In this document: positions 18,178-28,813 of the stretch, piece after piece
How positions within the stretch are numbered: the first letter of the stretch is position 1
How the letters are laid out: each line of letters opens with the position of its first letter
Assembly: GCA_026004795.1 (NCBI GenBank)
Contig: BPJV01000006.1
Span: forward strand, 62,001-126,000
DNA length: 64,000 nt
Direction of reading: 5' to 3'
From: Pirellulaceae bacterium
GTDB lineage: Bacteria > Planctomycetota > Planctomycetia > Pirellulales > Pirellulaceae
The notes under the pieces: generated by a model
Seen by the model: only the letters and a program-made list of their open reading frames with translations
Told to the model about the DNA's origin: nothing
Databases searched by the model: none
Made by a program: the position numbers and the translations under genes

Positions 18178-18540
18178 GGCACCTGCCTCGATTTTCAATC
18201 AATTGCACAACCCGTGTAGGTGCGACGGTATGGCGTGTGGTTCCTCTACCCATCGCCACAGCGACGCCGACCACCAACGTATTGCGCACGTGGATCGGCT
18301 CGCCTGGTGCCTCCACCAACCTCTTTTCCTATTGTAGACGTTTCACCCGTCGCCATGGTCAACGGCAGCAACGGATGCCGCACCGAGGGACCACAGGTGG
18401 CCAAGAGCTTGGCGGGCTGGTACCCAGCACGGCGAGGATCGATTATTCTGAGGCGTCACCAAGCGGATGGGTTGGCCGTAGGCTTGCTCGGACCCGCACT
18501 CAGCCCACCTTGTCACTCGCCATGCTTGTTGCTCGCACTC
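18178..18540. other. Divergent intergenic region
   Basis: About 360 bases between the DUF1549/DUF1553 gene (minus) and the GlcF-like gene (plus). The plus-strand open frame continues upstream to 18220, but that part has no family resemblance and the Fe-S protein clearly begins at 18541. No promoter pair close to consensus stands out. Confidence 0.4.
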
Positions 18541-19814
<1,274 letters not shown>

Positions 19815-19815
<1 letters not shown>

Positions 19816-19883
19816 CGCAAATTACCTAGCTTGCGCAGCTAATGTGTCGCCTGGTATTGGCCGATATGTTGCTTGTCGGCCAA
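19815..19883 (+). terminator. Two hairpins after the glcF-like gene
   Basis: A 6-bp stem (19815-19820 with 19831-19836) begins at the stop codon, and a perfect 8-bp stem TTGGCCGA/TCGGCCAA (19857-19864 with 19876-19883, 11-base loop) follows. Neither has a clear T-run, so rho-independent termination is only possible; they could equally act in the leader of the next operon. Confidence 0.35.
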
Positions 19884-19960
19884 GCGGGTGAGGGCGAGTA
19901 ATCGAGCCCGTTCCCGCTTCTGCTATCCATTCTTGCACCTGTTAAGGAATGTCAGCGGGT

Positions 19961-20245
19961 ATGACGCGCACAGAATTCTTCCAGTCCCACAACATTGATG
20001 CCGTACGCGAATTCGTCCGCCAAGAGCTTTGCGAAAAGAACCATTTGGAAAAAGACGCTTTTCATATGGCCGAGCGTCTGCTGACCCGACGAGGGGAGCC
20101 GTGTGGTTTGTACTTCTGCATCTACGGGCCGCGTAGTGTACGGTTAACCGCGGTGTGGGATTTGGCTCGACGCTCCGTTTTCTTTTACGATTCGTTGGGA
20201 CGTCGAATTGGCTGCGCCCCACCGCCGAGCCTGGTGGACGGTTGA
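19961..20245 (+). CDS. Small conserved-looking protein upstream of csrA
   Basis: 94 aa from the ATG at 19961; an in-frame ATG at 19949 is possible but abuts the AAGGA sequence directly. The protein begins MTRTEFFQSHNIDAVREFV, is mixed alpha/beta and ends with a basic, aromatic-rich strand segment (LYFCIYGPRSVRLTAVWD and SVFFYDSLG). It is too short for FliW and lacks its motifs. It lies 61 bases before csrA in the same direction, which suggests co-transcription. Function unknown; codon use and operon position support it being real. Confidence 0.65.
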   Translation: MTRTEFFQSHNIDAVREFVRQELCEKNHLEKDAFHMAERLLTRRGEPCGLYFCIYGPRSVRLTAVWDLARRSVFFYDSLGRRIGCAPPPSLVDG

Positions 20246-20306
20246 GCCACGTCGAGGCGATGTCCCTCATCTGCCTACACGAGTACGCTTCAAGGAGATT
20301 GAACCG

Positions 20307-20573
20307 GTGTTGATATTGTCTAGAAAGCGGGCCCAACAGATCTGTTTGGGCGATGATATTGTGGTGACCGTCGTTTCCGTCGGTCAGGAACGTGTTCGAT
20401 TGTGCATCTCCGCTCCGGACCAGGTGCGGATACTGCGCGCGGAACTGAAGGACAAACCAATGCTTCCGCCGGCCTCTGGCGAGGGGAAGTCCAGTGAAGT
20501 CTTGCCCCAGTCGCTTCCCGCGCGGTCATCAGCAACGCCTGATGAGGAGATGCTCAGCCGCCGCGCTGCTTGA
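20307..20573 (+). CDS. csrA: Carbon storage regulator CsrA with C-terminal extension
   Basis: 88 aa. GTG start with a strong AAGGAG at 20292-20297, nine bases upstream. Residues 1 to about 50 are CsrA: VLILSRKRAQQICLGDD, then IVVTVVSVGQERVRLCIS and a helix APDQVRILRAEL. CsrA binds GGA motifs in mRNA leaders and controls translation and stability. The usual length is about 60 residues; here there is an additional Pro/Ser-rich tail of roughly 35. The AAGGAG of this gene contains a GGA, so autoregulation is possible. Confidence 0.93.
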   Translation: MLILSRKRAQQICLGDDIVVTVVSVGQERVRLCISAPDQVRILRAELKDKPMLPPASGEGKSSEVLPQSLPARSSATPDEEMLSRRAA

Positions 20574-20593
20574 CTCAAGATCTTGAGGAGTCA
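20571..20593 (+). terminator. Palindromic hairpin at the csrA stop codon
   Basis: TGACTC and GAGTCA bracket a perfect 14-bp palindrome, CTCAAGATCTTGAG (20574-20587), starting at the csrA TGA. No T-run follows. It may stabilise the csrA mRNA 3' end or act between the converging csrA and parvulin genes. Confidence 0.3.
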
Positions 20594-20811
20594 CCTCGAG
20601 CGAAGGTTCCGCGGAGTTGCACCGCACCATCGGTGCTTCTCCGTGGGGCCAAAGGTCGACCGCGACCCGGGGCGTGACAGCGGTGGACCGACCTGGCCGG
20701 TGCGCAGCAATCGCGGCATGTGCCGTGGAATGCCACTTCGATGTTCGCTTGCGCCGCTCCTGCCGATGTTCGCTGGCGGTGCCGGTGGTCAATGCGGTGG
20801 CAGCGATTCGT

Positions 20812-22389
20812 TCATTTGCCCAGGGCGGCATCGAGCGGGCGAACTTGTGGACAAAGATCGCGCAAATCCTCAGGCCACTTCGACCACACGGGCGTTCGTG
20901 AGAGGATTCGGCGGTGCAGTTCGCTGATGGCCTCTTCACGCTTTTGCTCGGAGATCTTCTGGCGAATCTCCGCCTGAGCTTCCTCAAAGCTCTTCTCGTG
21001 TTCGGGCACTCGTTCGAGCACTTCGATGATATGCATGCCGATATCGTCTTCGATCACCTGGCTCAAGCGTTGCAAGGGCAAGCTGAAAATGGCTTCGTCC
21101 AGCGGCGTGGAGCGCAAACTTCCTTTGGTGGTCCAATCGTAGACACCTCCGTCGGACGCGGTATACCCCTCCGAGGACTGCCGAGCGACTGCTTCGAACG
21201 GTGCGCCGCCGAGGTACACCTGATTGCCGAGATCCTTGATCAGCCGTTCTACCTCCGCGCGCGATTCATGGCGGTCGAAACGAACCGTCAATTGTCGCCA
21301 GCGGGCTTTGGCCGGGACGTGCCACTGGGATGCGTGTTCTTGATAGTACTGCCACAATTCGTCGAGGCTCACCTCGAACTTGTCGGGTACGTACTTTCTC
21401 TCCAGCTCCGACGCGATGGCTTGTTTAATGAACTGATTCTTCATCGTAATCAGTGACATCGACTTCTCGCGCAGTTTTTGTTCCAGTTCGCGCAGGTCCT
21501 TCGCTTCGTAGTTCTTCATCAGCGCGGGGACTTGTTTTTCGTAGAAGACCTGAGCGGCGCGGCGTCCTACCTCCTGACGCATCTTGGCCATTTCGTCCGG
21601 CGATGCATTGCCCGCCATCTCGCGAAAGAACTCTTGTGCCAACGCGGTGATGACCACGTACTGTTTGAGCACTTGTCGCGTCAGTTGCTTGCGGACCTGA
21701 TCCTCCGTTCGTTGGTCGGGAATGCGCTCTCGGTTGGCCTCGATTACCGGTTCGACGAAACCGCTCAGATCTCCAGCCAAAACGTGATCCGTTCCCACCA
21801 CGGCAATCAGCTCCCCCACATCGAACTGGTGCTCCTCCTGCGTGGGAGGATGGACAGAATGGGGGACGTGCATGACGCCAGCAGCGGTTCCAGGACCGAC
21901 GGCTTGCGCGCTGACCATGGTCAACGGCTGCCCGGCTCCCGCCACCTGCGTACTTGGCTGGGGTGCCGTGTGGAATTGCGGGATGGGGGGGAGCTGCGGC
22001 ATCGGCGCCACCGGCGGGACCGGTACGCTAGCAGTTGGTTGGTCGAAGCTGGGGATGGGAGGCAGTGGGGGCATCGCGGATGCCGGTGCCGAGGCGGTGC
22101 CAACCGACGGACCGCTCAAGGGGGCAGTGGCACGCGGCGGCGGTGTGGTGGTGGAGGCTGGACCACCGCTCGTCGTGGTGGCAGGCGCGTTAGCGTCGCT
22201 CCTCGACTCCTGATCGGCCAGTTCCGGTGGAGGGGGCAACGAGCGGACTTGCGGTGGTCGGCTGAGCGAGCCAGGGGCCTGCCCTGGAGGAGGTGCGGTC
22301 ATCCAATAGGTCTGCGGGATAGCCTTCCCCCCCAAGCATGCGGAGATCAGGAGTGCCCCGATGGCTGATGCGGGTCTCCAAAATGTCAT
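20812..22389 (-). CDS. Parvulin-type peptidyl-prolyl isomerase lipoprotein (SurA/PpiC-like)
   Basis: 525 aa from the ATG at 22389 (AGGA upstream); an alternative ATG lies at 22404. The N-terminus has a hydrophobic stretch ending in LLISAC, a good lipobox. A long Pro/Ala/Thr/Ser-rich linker occupies roughly residues 20-170. A SurA-like N-terminal helical region follows, then a parvulin domain: ARWRQLTVRF, FEAVARQSSEGYTASDGG and GMHIIEVLER. It probably assists folding of outer-membrane proteins such as the LptD-like and BBP7 proteins encoded nearby. A lipid anchor on a SurA-like chaperone with such a long linker is unusual compared with the soluble E. coli enzyme. Confidence 0.88.
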   Translation of the reverse strand: MTFWRPASAIGALLISACLGGKAIPQTYWMTAPPPGQAPGSLSRPPQVRSLPPPPELADQESRSDANAPATTTSGGPASTTTPPPRATAPLSGPSVGTASAPASAMPPLPPIPSFDQPTASVPVPPVAPMPQLPPIPQFHTAPQPSTQVAGAGQPLTMVSAQAVGPGTAAGVMHVPHSVHPPTQEEHQFDVGELIAVVGTDHVLAGDLSGFVEPVIEANRERIPDQRTEDQVRKQLTRQVLKQYVVITALAQEFFREMAGNASPDEMAKMRQEVGRRAAQVFYEKQVPALMKNYEAKDLRELEQKLREKSMSLITMKNQFIKQAIASELERKYVPDKFEVSLDELWQYYQEHASQWHVPAKARWRQLTVRFDRHESRAEVERLIKDLGNQVYLGGAPFEAVARQSSEGYTASDGGVYDWTTKGSLRSTPLDEAIFSLPLQRLSQVIEDDIGMHIIEVLERVPEHEKSFEEAQAEIRQKISEQKREEAISELHRRILSRTPVWSKWPEDLRDLCPQVRPLDAALGK

Positions 22390-22959
22390 AGTAGCATCCT
22401 GCATGGTATCGGTTTCGCTGCTTCCGGCTCTCTCCTGGTCGCCGCGCTGAGTTCCCTCTGCTTCAGGCCCGAGTTATTTCTCTTGCCAATAGAAATAAAA
22501 CTGTAGGGCAGCCACACCACCAAAAGGCGGCATTTGCAGAGAAGAGGCTTATCCCTTTCTTAGCTGCTGCGGTGCTATTGGATCAAGAGCCAAATTCGGG
22601 GTTTTCGCATCGCCGCATACCCTTCCGTAAGGTGGTCGGGAGAAAACCGCGGTCGTTCCAACTCACCACCATGACGAACGACCGAGGCCGATAGAAGTCA
22701 GCAAGGAGTACCAACCCACACGGTCGTCCCCCCTCGGCGACGCTGGTGACTGCCGGCTAAGCGCCCGAGGGCACACTTTGCCGCGGGCACGTTCGGTGTT
22801 TTCTCTGTTTGGCTGGCCTGACGATCTATTGGGCTGCGCGACGACGTGTACGGTGAGAGGAACGATGGCCACCGCCGCGCCGGGGGGCCGGTCCTGCCTG
22901 CTTAAGGACATGAAGCCGATTGGTTCTTACGCCCCCTCAGTGGACAGCACCACTGCAGG
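22390..22959. other. Intergenic region upstream of the parvulin gene
   Basis: About 570 bases between the LptD-like stop and the parvulin start, both on the minus strand. It holds an AT-rich perfect inverted repeat, TTATTTCT/AGAAATAA (22474-22481 with 22491-22498), 85-110 bases before the parvulin start, which could be an operator or hairpin. A minus frame at 22663-22911 has no recognisable features and is not called. Confidence 0.4.
22474..22498. promoter_or_regulatory. 8-bp inverted repeat upstream of parvulin gene
   Basis: Perfect arms TTATTTCT and AGAAATAA around a nine-base loop (CTTGCCAAT), in an otherwise GC-rich region. The AT-rich dyad is a plausible regulator site or hairpin; which one cannot be told from sequence. 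Confidence 0.35.
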
Positions 22960-25900
22960 TCATTCCACGCCAAAGGCGCCTGCCGGCGGTATCAGCTCAC
23001 CCCCCAGGGAGCCCAAACGGACGGTGGGGAGAAATCTCGGTTCGATATTGAAGTTGAACGACACGTTATCTCGACCGTGGTCGATGTTCATCCCCACGCG
23101 TACTAGAGCGGATTCACCGATCCGCGTCAGGGCCAAGGATTGGCCGATGCTACCGGTGGGGCCGAAGTCGAAGGCAGCGCCGCCGCTGAAGATCCATTTT
23201 TCATTCATGCGGTAGTTGGCGTAACCGTTGAGCACATTAGCGCTGATCGGTCCTTCGATCGACAGCATGCCGACGTACGCATCACCGCGCCCCGGGCGGC
23301 TGATCTGAAAACCGGCCGAAACCGTTTTCAGACCCTGCGAGAAGACATCGGCGTAGCCATCGGACAGCAGCGTGACGCGGTCCCCCAAGTGGTAACGGAA
23401 ATCGTAATGAAACGCGCCCACATCCTCGCCGAAGTTGTCCCGCTGTGCACGCGGAAAGTAGCTCATGCCGGCGTTGAAGCTGACCAGGTCGACGATCCTC
23501 TCTCGCCCCGGGAGACCGCGTTTGGTTTGCAATCGGTTGTTCAAGTTGATCTTCAATAGCATCAGATCCTCAACGACCTCCGGTGATCCGGAGGTGATCC
23601 AACGTTGGAGGCCGCTGCGGATGGCGTAACCTCGCTCATCGAACTCCGGAGGCAAACTCCCGCTGAACGTGTTGAAAATGAAACGGCGGCGAAAATGCTC
23701 TTGAGCATTATCGTCCAGGGGATCGAACAAGGGGAAACGGCTGAGATCTTGGCTGGAATCGGCATAGAAGAAATCCGTCTCCAGCGACAATTTGTGGGCG
23801 AGACCGCGCAGATCGAACAGCCGGTTCTCCACGTTCGGATAAACGCGCCACAACGGCAACGAACTGCGAATCCCCGCTTGCCCGGTCACACGTGCAACAT
23901 CTTGTTGATTGATGTCCTCCTTCCAAAAACCCGCTTCACCGGAGATATACGGGACGACTTTCGTCGGTCCCAGATTCATGGGCACGCTGATTTCTTGCCG
24001 GGTGAGCGCGCGGATTCCTTCGCTGTCCGATTCCCACGGCAACAGGGCGAACTTTCCCGCGTCGACCGGGTCGAGCGGAGTGGTGGCGAAACGTTGGTGC
24101 ACGTAGCCGATGCTCCACCGAGAGTTCCACGTACCGCGGCCGCCGAGAACTTCCTGCCCTAGCTGGTAGAGGTCGAGCTGCGGAACGCGCTCGGTCTCGG
24201 TGAAGAATTCATTGACTCGTAGTTGCCCGCGCAATTCGAAATAGCGATGACCACGGTAGGCACTTAACCAAGCCGCCGTGGAAAGGTCCTTCTCCTGCTC
24301 CCACTCATTCTCAAAGTATTGCTCGAGAAAGTTCCGGTCGCTTATCCAACCGGTTTCCACGTTGACCGTGGTGTCTGGCGAGAAGAACAGGCGTTGGCGG
24401 GAGAGGATTCGGCCACGCGTCCGCTCTTCGGGGGTCAGGGCGGCGCGATCGGAACCGAGATTGTCGATGCCCTGGTCGCGGATGAACCAGCCATCACTGA
24501 ATCCGATCGCTGGCACGCCGATCAATGGCAGGGCCATGTTGTAATCGGAACGAAAGCCAACGGCCGCGCCGCGATCGGACAGGTAGTCGGTCGACAGCCG
24601 CAGTTTCGTGCCTTCCGGCCCGCGGATGCCAAGCAGTTGATAGACGTCCCACTCCGCGAAGACCTGAGCACCGAAAATCGTGTCGTTCTTTACCTTGACG
24701 CTGGTCAGATAGAAACTCGGTTCCTGGAAGTCGGTTTCGATCGTGGGCCAATAGAATATGGGGATTCCGGCGACGTACAGATGATTGCTACGTGCCGAGG
24801 CACTCATTTGAGTCCGCCGGTTATCTTGCCAGGGGGAGAACACGGTCAGGTTGTCCTCCGCGCGGTAGTCCTCGAACGTCACCTCGTTGGCTTGCAGCCA
24901 GTAACGAGGTACCCCCAGGCGACTGCTCGTCACCGCCGCCCCGTAGGCGCGCAGGTGCTGCTTGTCCAACTGTTGAATGACGTCCGCTTTCAACCGCAGC
25001 AGCCCCTGGTACTGGGGAACCGGAGTGAGAACTTCTGCCGACAAGACCATGCCGTAGGCGCTGGCCACGTTGTAATACATGCGGTCAGCGTAGATTACTC
25101 GGTTGCCTTGACTGAAGACGATGTTCCCTTCCAGGTATAACTCCAGCGGCCGATCGGGGGTCGACTGAAATCCCTCCTCCAGGCGCAGGGGACTGTCGGA
25201 GCGCAGCCAGGCGACCGCGTTGTCCGCTTCCAAGGTGATCGCCTGTCCGGAATCGAGCCACGGTGTGGTGGTGCTGGAACTGGATGGTTGAATCACCAAC
25301 TTGAAACCACCACGAATGGTGCCAATCGATTCACCTCGTGATGCATCGTATTGAAAGTTGATTTCCGGCGGCACACTTCCGCGCGGCAAGAACTGAATCG
25401 ACTGGATCATCGCCATCGTCGATGGACCAGCCGAAGGCGAACGTGGTGGCACCTGCGCGGTACGCCAGGAAGCCGACGTTGTGGTACTGGCCAGAGCTGC
25501 CACAGGAGCAGAGGCACCGTTGGGCGTCGGGCTGACCGACGGTGGCGAAGGAGCGGTGCGTGGGGTACCAGGAGAATCGCCAGTAGGCGGGGAGTTCCAT
25601 GGCAGCGCCCCAGCAAGTGGCGGGATATTGGACGTCGGGACGCCTGGGTGAGCGCTGTGGGGTGCCAAGAATGCTTGCTCTCCCGGGTACGGCGGAGCGC
25701 CGACTGGCGGCAGGCCCCCGGCAACCGCACCGGCACCCCGGACAGAGGAGCTGACCGAGGAGCCGTCCGGCGCCGACATCGCCGCCACCGCTGGCCGGGC
25801 AACCGAATCGGCCGCTTGCGACTCCACATGTTCCCATTCCCAGTAGGGGATGTCGTATCGCGTCACTTGTTGATCGAAGGCGTACTCGACCTGATGCAGG

Positions 25901-26277
25901 GTGAAAAGCCGCCCTTTCCAGGCGGTATCTTCCAGCCAGGCGCCATGGTGCTCCACACGAACCGCACCGCGCGCCAACACCAGCAGCTTGGCGGCCTCGC
26001 TCAGCACTCCCTCGCTCAGGTCGTCATCCACCCACACGATGAGGTCCGATGCGGTGATGCGCAAGGCGCCCTGTTGCAGCACGCAATCGCCTTCGAATGC
26101 CAGGATCTCGTAATGGCCCCGCTGCATCTTGGCCATTCGATCACCACGGAGAAACACCCGGTGGTTGGGATCGATGGCGGGAAGATCGATTTCGGCGGCA
26201 CCCAGGCGGGCAACCTGGGTGAGGGCTGGCATGAAGCAGGTGATTCCGACGCAGGCCAGCAGCAGGAGCCGTAGCAT
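22960..26277 (-). CDS. lptD: LptD/OstA-like outer-membrane assembly protein
   Basis: About 1105 aa from the ATG at 26277, chosen because a signal peptide (MLRLLLLACVGITCFMPAL) begins there; the frame is open for 89 more codons of Arg/Thr-rich, non-conserved sequence. After the signal peptide comes an OstA-like segment (HRVFLRGDRMAKMQRGHYEI, ASDLIVWVDDD). The C-terminal half is a beta-barrel with LptD-like features (LYVAGIPIFYWPTIETDFQE, LSTDYLSDRGAAVGFRSDYN) and ends in alternating barrel strands. Between them lies a Pro/Ser/Ala-rich low-complexity insertion of about 150 residues (about 25400-25850). LptD inserts lipopolysaccharide into the outer leaflet; the planctomycete cargo is not established. 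Confidence 0.85.
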   Translation of the reverse strand: MLRLLLLACVGITCFMPALTQVARLGAAEIDLPAIDPNHRVFLRGDRMAKMQRGHYEILAFEGDCVLQQGALRITASDLIVWVDDDLSEGVLSEAAKLLVLARGAVRVEHHGAWLEDTAWKGRLFTLHQVEYAFDQQVTRYDIPYWEWEHVESQAADSVARPAVAAMSAPDGSSVSSSVRGAGAVAGGLPPVGAPPYPGEQAFLAPHSAHPGVPTSNIPPLAGALPWNSPPTGDSPGTPRTAPSPPSVSPTPNGASAPVAALASTTTSASWRTAQVPPRSPSAGPSTMAMIQSIQFLPRGSVPPEINFQYDASRGESIGTIRGGFKLVIQPSSSSTTTPWLDSGQAITLEADNAVAWLRSDSPLRLEEGFQSTPDRPLELYLEGNIVFSQGNRVIYADRMYYNVASAYGMVLSAEVLTPVPQYQGLLRLKADVIQQLDKQHLRAYGAAVTSSRLGVPRYWLQANEVTFEDYRAEDNLTVFSPWQDNRRTQMSASARSNHLYVAGIPIFYWPTIETDFQEPSFYLTSVKVKNDTIFGAQVFAEWDVYQLLGIRGPEGTKLRLSTDYLSDRGAAVGFRSDYNMALPLIGVPAIGFSDGWFIRDQGIDNLGSDRAALTPEERTRGRILSRQRLFFSPDTTVNVETGWISDRNFLEQYFENEWEQEKDLSTAAWLSAYRGHRYFELRGQLRVNEFFTETERVPQLDLYQLGQEVLGGRGTWNSRWSIGYVHQRFATTPLDPVDAGKFALLPWESDSEGIRALTRQEISVPMNLGPTKVVPYISGEAGFWKEDINQQDVARVTGQAGIRSSLPLWRVYPNVENRLFDLRGLAHKLSLETDFFYADSSQDLSRFPLFDPLDDNAQEHFRRRFIFNTFSGSLPPEFDERGYAIRSGLQRWITSGSPEVVEDLMLLKINLNNRLQTKRGLPGRERIVDLVSFNAGMSYFPRAQRDNFGEDVGAFHYDFRYHLGDRVTLLSDGYADVFSQGLKTVSAGFQISRPGRGDAYVGMLSIEGPISANVLNGYANYRMNEKWIFSGGAAFDFGPTGSIGQSLALTRIGESALVRVGMNIDHGRDNVSFNFNIEPRFLPTVRLGSLGGELIPPAGAFGVE

Positions 26278-26982
26278 GCCGCGACGAGGGGATGACCGAG
26301 GCCGTCGTGCACCTTGCGGCGTCGTCCGCTGGTTTTCTTCCGCCGCGGACCCGCAGCGAAGTGTGGCGGTGGTCGGCAGGTCTTGCTCCTTGGCGTCTAT
26401 CCTCAGAGACCTCGTGGGCTGCTCAGCGGTGGCCGCTTCGCGGTGCCGCGAGGGAAGGGCGTAGGTCCGCGCGCACCGGTAGCCCTGTCGAGCGATACCG
26501 TTTTCATTCATTCGGCAGAACTTGCGCCGCATCCTTGCTTCCAACCGCTACGTCCGACTCCATCCTCCCGCCCGAGACTCCCTTTTTCAGGTCGATGCCA
26601 GTCTCACCGCTTATAGAAAATCCCCCTTCGACTTGCCCACCCCAATCTGCAACGAACATTGGCACTGGCACTCGGCCGTGGGGCAGTCCTACCCTCGATC
26701 CTCGCCGACCGATGGGCCCCTGATGCGGCCTGGTGCAAAGGCACGGACTCAATGGATAGCTTGCGATGAGCTTGCGCGTCATCCCGGATGGTCGCTCGAG
26801 CAGGTGGTGGGCGTGGGGCCCAAGAACCGCTGGTTCAACCAGTTACGGCGAGAGCGGCGCCTTTTCCAAAAACGCCTCCCCTTTGTCCGCATAAGCTAAC
26901 TAAACTGGTATGGCGACGTTACGGCTAGCCGGTGCCCACGAATGATGAATTCTGGTGCATCACCTCATCAGGAGAATGCTTG
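26278..26982. other. Long divergent intergenic region
   Basis: About 700 bases between the LptD-like gene (minus) and the ABC-like gene (plus). The upstream part of the LptD frame (26278-26544) is open but not conserved-looking. A minus frame at 26504-26782 is unrecognised. A small AT-rich stretch around 26890-26920 could contain the plus-strand promoter, but no clear hexamer pair is seen. Confidence 0.4.
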
Positions 26983-28791
26983 GTGAAAGACCATCGTACG
27001 ATTCGGCAGTTGATGGCTGCTAGTGCCTCACCCTTGTTTCCGCTGGGAGGATTGCTCGTCGGCGGAGTGCTGGGCATCCTGTTGCCTGCGGCCATCATCG
27101 CCCTAGCGAATGTTGTCCAGTTGTACGAAACGACGATCGTGTGGTCGTCTACCGAGGGGACTTCCCACGCATCGCGTCCTTTCGATGTGACTTCCCTCTT
27201 GCCAACTCCGGTACCTCAACAACAGCTGTTGCTCCTGTGCGGGGGAGTGGTGGCCATCGTCGTGTTGGTGATTCTTTTCCGGTGGGCGTTGGGAAGGTTG
27301 GTCGCCGGATGGGCGATCCGATTTCACGTAGCGGCGATTGAAAAGGTCTACGCGCAGAGCAAAGGTTTAGCCCGGAGGCGGACGTTATCCACGCACCGCG
27401 AATTGGAGCGGGATTGTCTGGAGGTGCATTTGCCCCAAATGCATGAGACGCTCAGTCTTTGGTGGCGTACCGTGCCCCGCGCTCCGGTCACCCTGGGAAT
27501 CTGTCTGGCGCTGATGTTCGTCGTCGATTCGGTGATGGCGGCTACCGTGGTGGTAGCCATCGCCCTGGGAGCGGCCAGTCTGCGGGCGATATCCACGACG
27601 ATCCAAAGATCTCGATCGGTATGGGAGCAGCGTGGTAAGCAGGCGGCGGCGGAGATGGAACGACTGGTTATCCAAGCGCCGTTGATCGAGCTGGCGCATC
27701 CCCACGAAGTGGTTCAGCAGCACGTTCATGAAGCCGTACAACGGTTTGCCAAGGCCACGCGGCACCGGTTGTTGGTTCCCGAGCGTCGACGCCTGGCCCT
27801 ATTGGCCATCGGCGGCCTGCTTGGCTGCTTACTGCTCATCGTTGGCGTCCTGCGAGGATTGAATGCGGAAAACCCGACGAGTGTAGCCGGATGTTTGTTG
27901 TTTTTGGCAGCCGCTGGAGGGGCTTGGCAAGCGCTGTGGCGGGTGCGGAAGCTGATTCGACGCACCGATGCCAGCCTGTCGGCTGCCGAACAACTGCTCC
28001 GTTTCCTCGATTTGCCATCAGCAGACGTTCGCCGGGGGCCGGTCCAGTTGGAGGATGTTGCCCCAGGGGTGGTCCTGGACCACGTCACGTTACAGGACAT
28101 TCACGGGCGTACCTTGTTGAACGAAGTGACGGCCGAATTGTCGATGGGCAAGCTGATCGGCGTCATGTCGCGCGATCCGAATGAAGCGCGGGCTTTGTGG
28201 GAGTTGGCCTTGGGGTTCGGGCTTCCCAGCAGTGGCAAAGTGACCATCGGTGGACAGCATTTGGAGGCCATCTCAACCGAGTGTCTGGATCGACTCGGAC
28301 ACTGGGTGGCTCCCGATGGTGCCTTGTTGACGGGAACGTTGCGCGAGAACCTCGCTGACGGAAGCCGCCTGTCGGACCTGGAACTGACGGACTTGGTTCG
28401 TGACATGGGGTTGGAGGAGCTGTTGCAAGTCTTGGATGAAGGGTTGGCTACGGTCATCTCGGTCGACGACGACCGGATCCATCGCGAATGGTGCTTCCGG
28501 ATCGGATTGGCGCGCGCCCTGGCGAAGAAACCGAAGTTGTGTGTCATCGAGGAACCGGTCCGGACCGGCGATGCCGACGAAGAGACGGAGACCTGGCATG
28601 CCGAACGAAAGTTAGTTGATCCGGGCCGAGTGACGCTCGTATTGCCGCGCCGCTTGGTCACCTTGCGAAACTGCGCCGAGGTGCTGGTCTTAGATGGCGG
28701 CCGTCTAGTAGATCGCGGTCCGCACGTGGATCTGCTGAAGCGTTCGGAGCTGTACCGGCACTTGAACTACGTCACGTTCAACGCGTTTTGA
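26983..28791 (+). CDS. ABC exporter-like protein with degenerate nucleotide-binding domain
   Basis: 602 aa from a GTG at 26983 with AGGAG at 26970-26974, eight bases away; the frame opens at 26932. The N-terminal half has the membrane-domain pattern of type I exporters, with hydrophobic segments near residues 20-45, 85-110, 160-195 and 270-320. The C-terminal half keeps the overall order of an ABC domain, but each catalytic motif is altered. The Walker A position reads GVMSRDPNEARALWE without the GKS/T core (about residues 392-406). LSGGQ is replaced around IHREWCFRIGLARA. Walker B is LCVIEEP. The H-loop position reads LPRRL. ATP hydrolysis is therefore unlikely unless a partner supplies it. 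A scaffold or regulatory pseudo-transporter is the simplest reading. Confidence 0.8.
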   Translation: MKDHRTIRQLMAASASPLFPLGGLLVGGVLGILLPAAIIALANVVQLYETTIVWSSTEGTSHASRPFDVTSLLPTPVPQQQLLLLCGGVVAIVVLVILFRWALGRLVAGWAIRFHVAAIEKVYAQSKGLARRRTLSTHRELERDCLEVHLPQMHETLSLWWRTVPRAPVTLGICLALMFVVDSVMAATVVVAIALGAASLRAISTTIQRSRSVWEQRGKQAAAEMERLVIQAPLIELAHPHEVVQQHVHEAVQRFAKATRHRLLVPERRRLALLAIGGLLGCLLLIVGVLRGLNAENPTSVAGCLLFLAAAGGAWQALWRVRKLIRRTDASLSAAEQLLRFLDLPSADVRRGPVQLEDVAPGVVLDHVTLQDIHGRTLLNEVTAELSMGKLIGVMSRDPNEARALWELALGFGLPSSGKVTIGGQHLEAISTECLDRLGHWVAPDGALLTGTLRENLADGSRLSDLELTDLVRDMGLEELLQVLDEGLATVISVDDDRIHREWCFRIGLARALAKKPKLCVIEEPVRTGDADEETETWHAERKLVDPGRVTLVLPRRLVTLRNCAEVLVLDGGRLVDRGPHVDLLKRSELYRHLNYVTFNAF

Positions 28792-28813
28792 CCGAGTCGT
28801 CGATTGCCGCCAG

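Noticed and set aside
26278-26544. N-terminal extension of the LptD-like protein
   Set aside because: Arg/Thr-rich and unlike a secreted protein start; the signal peptide begins at 26277. Kept only as an alternative start.
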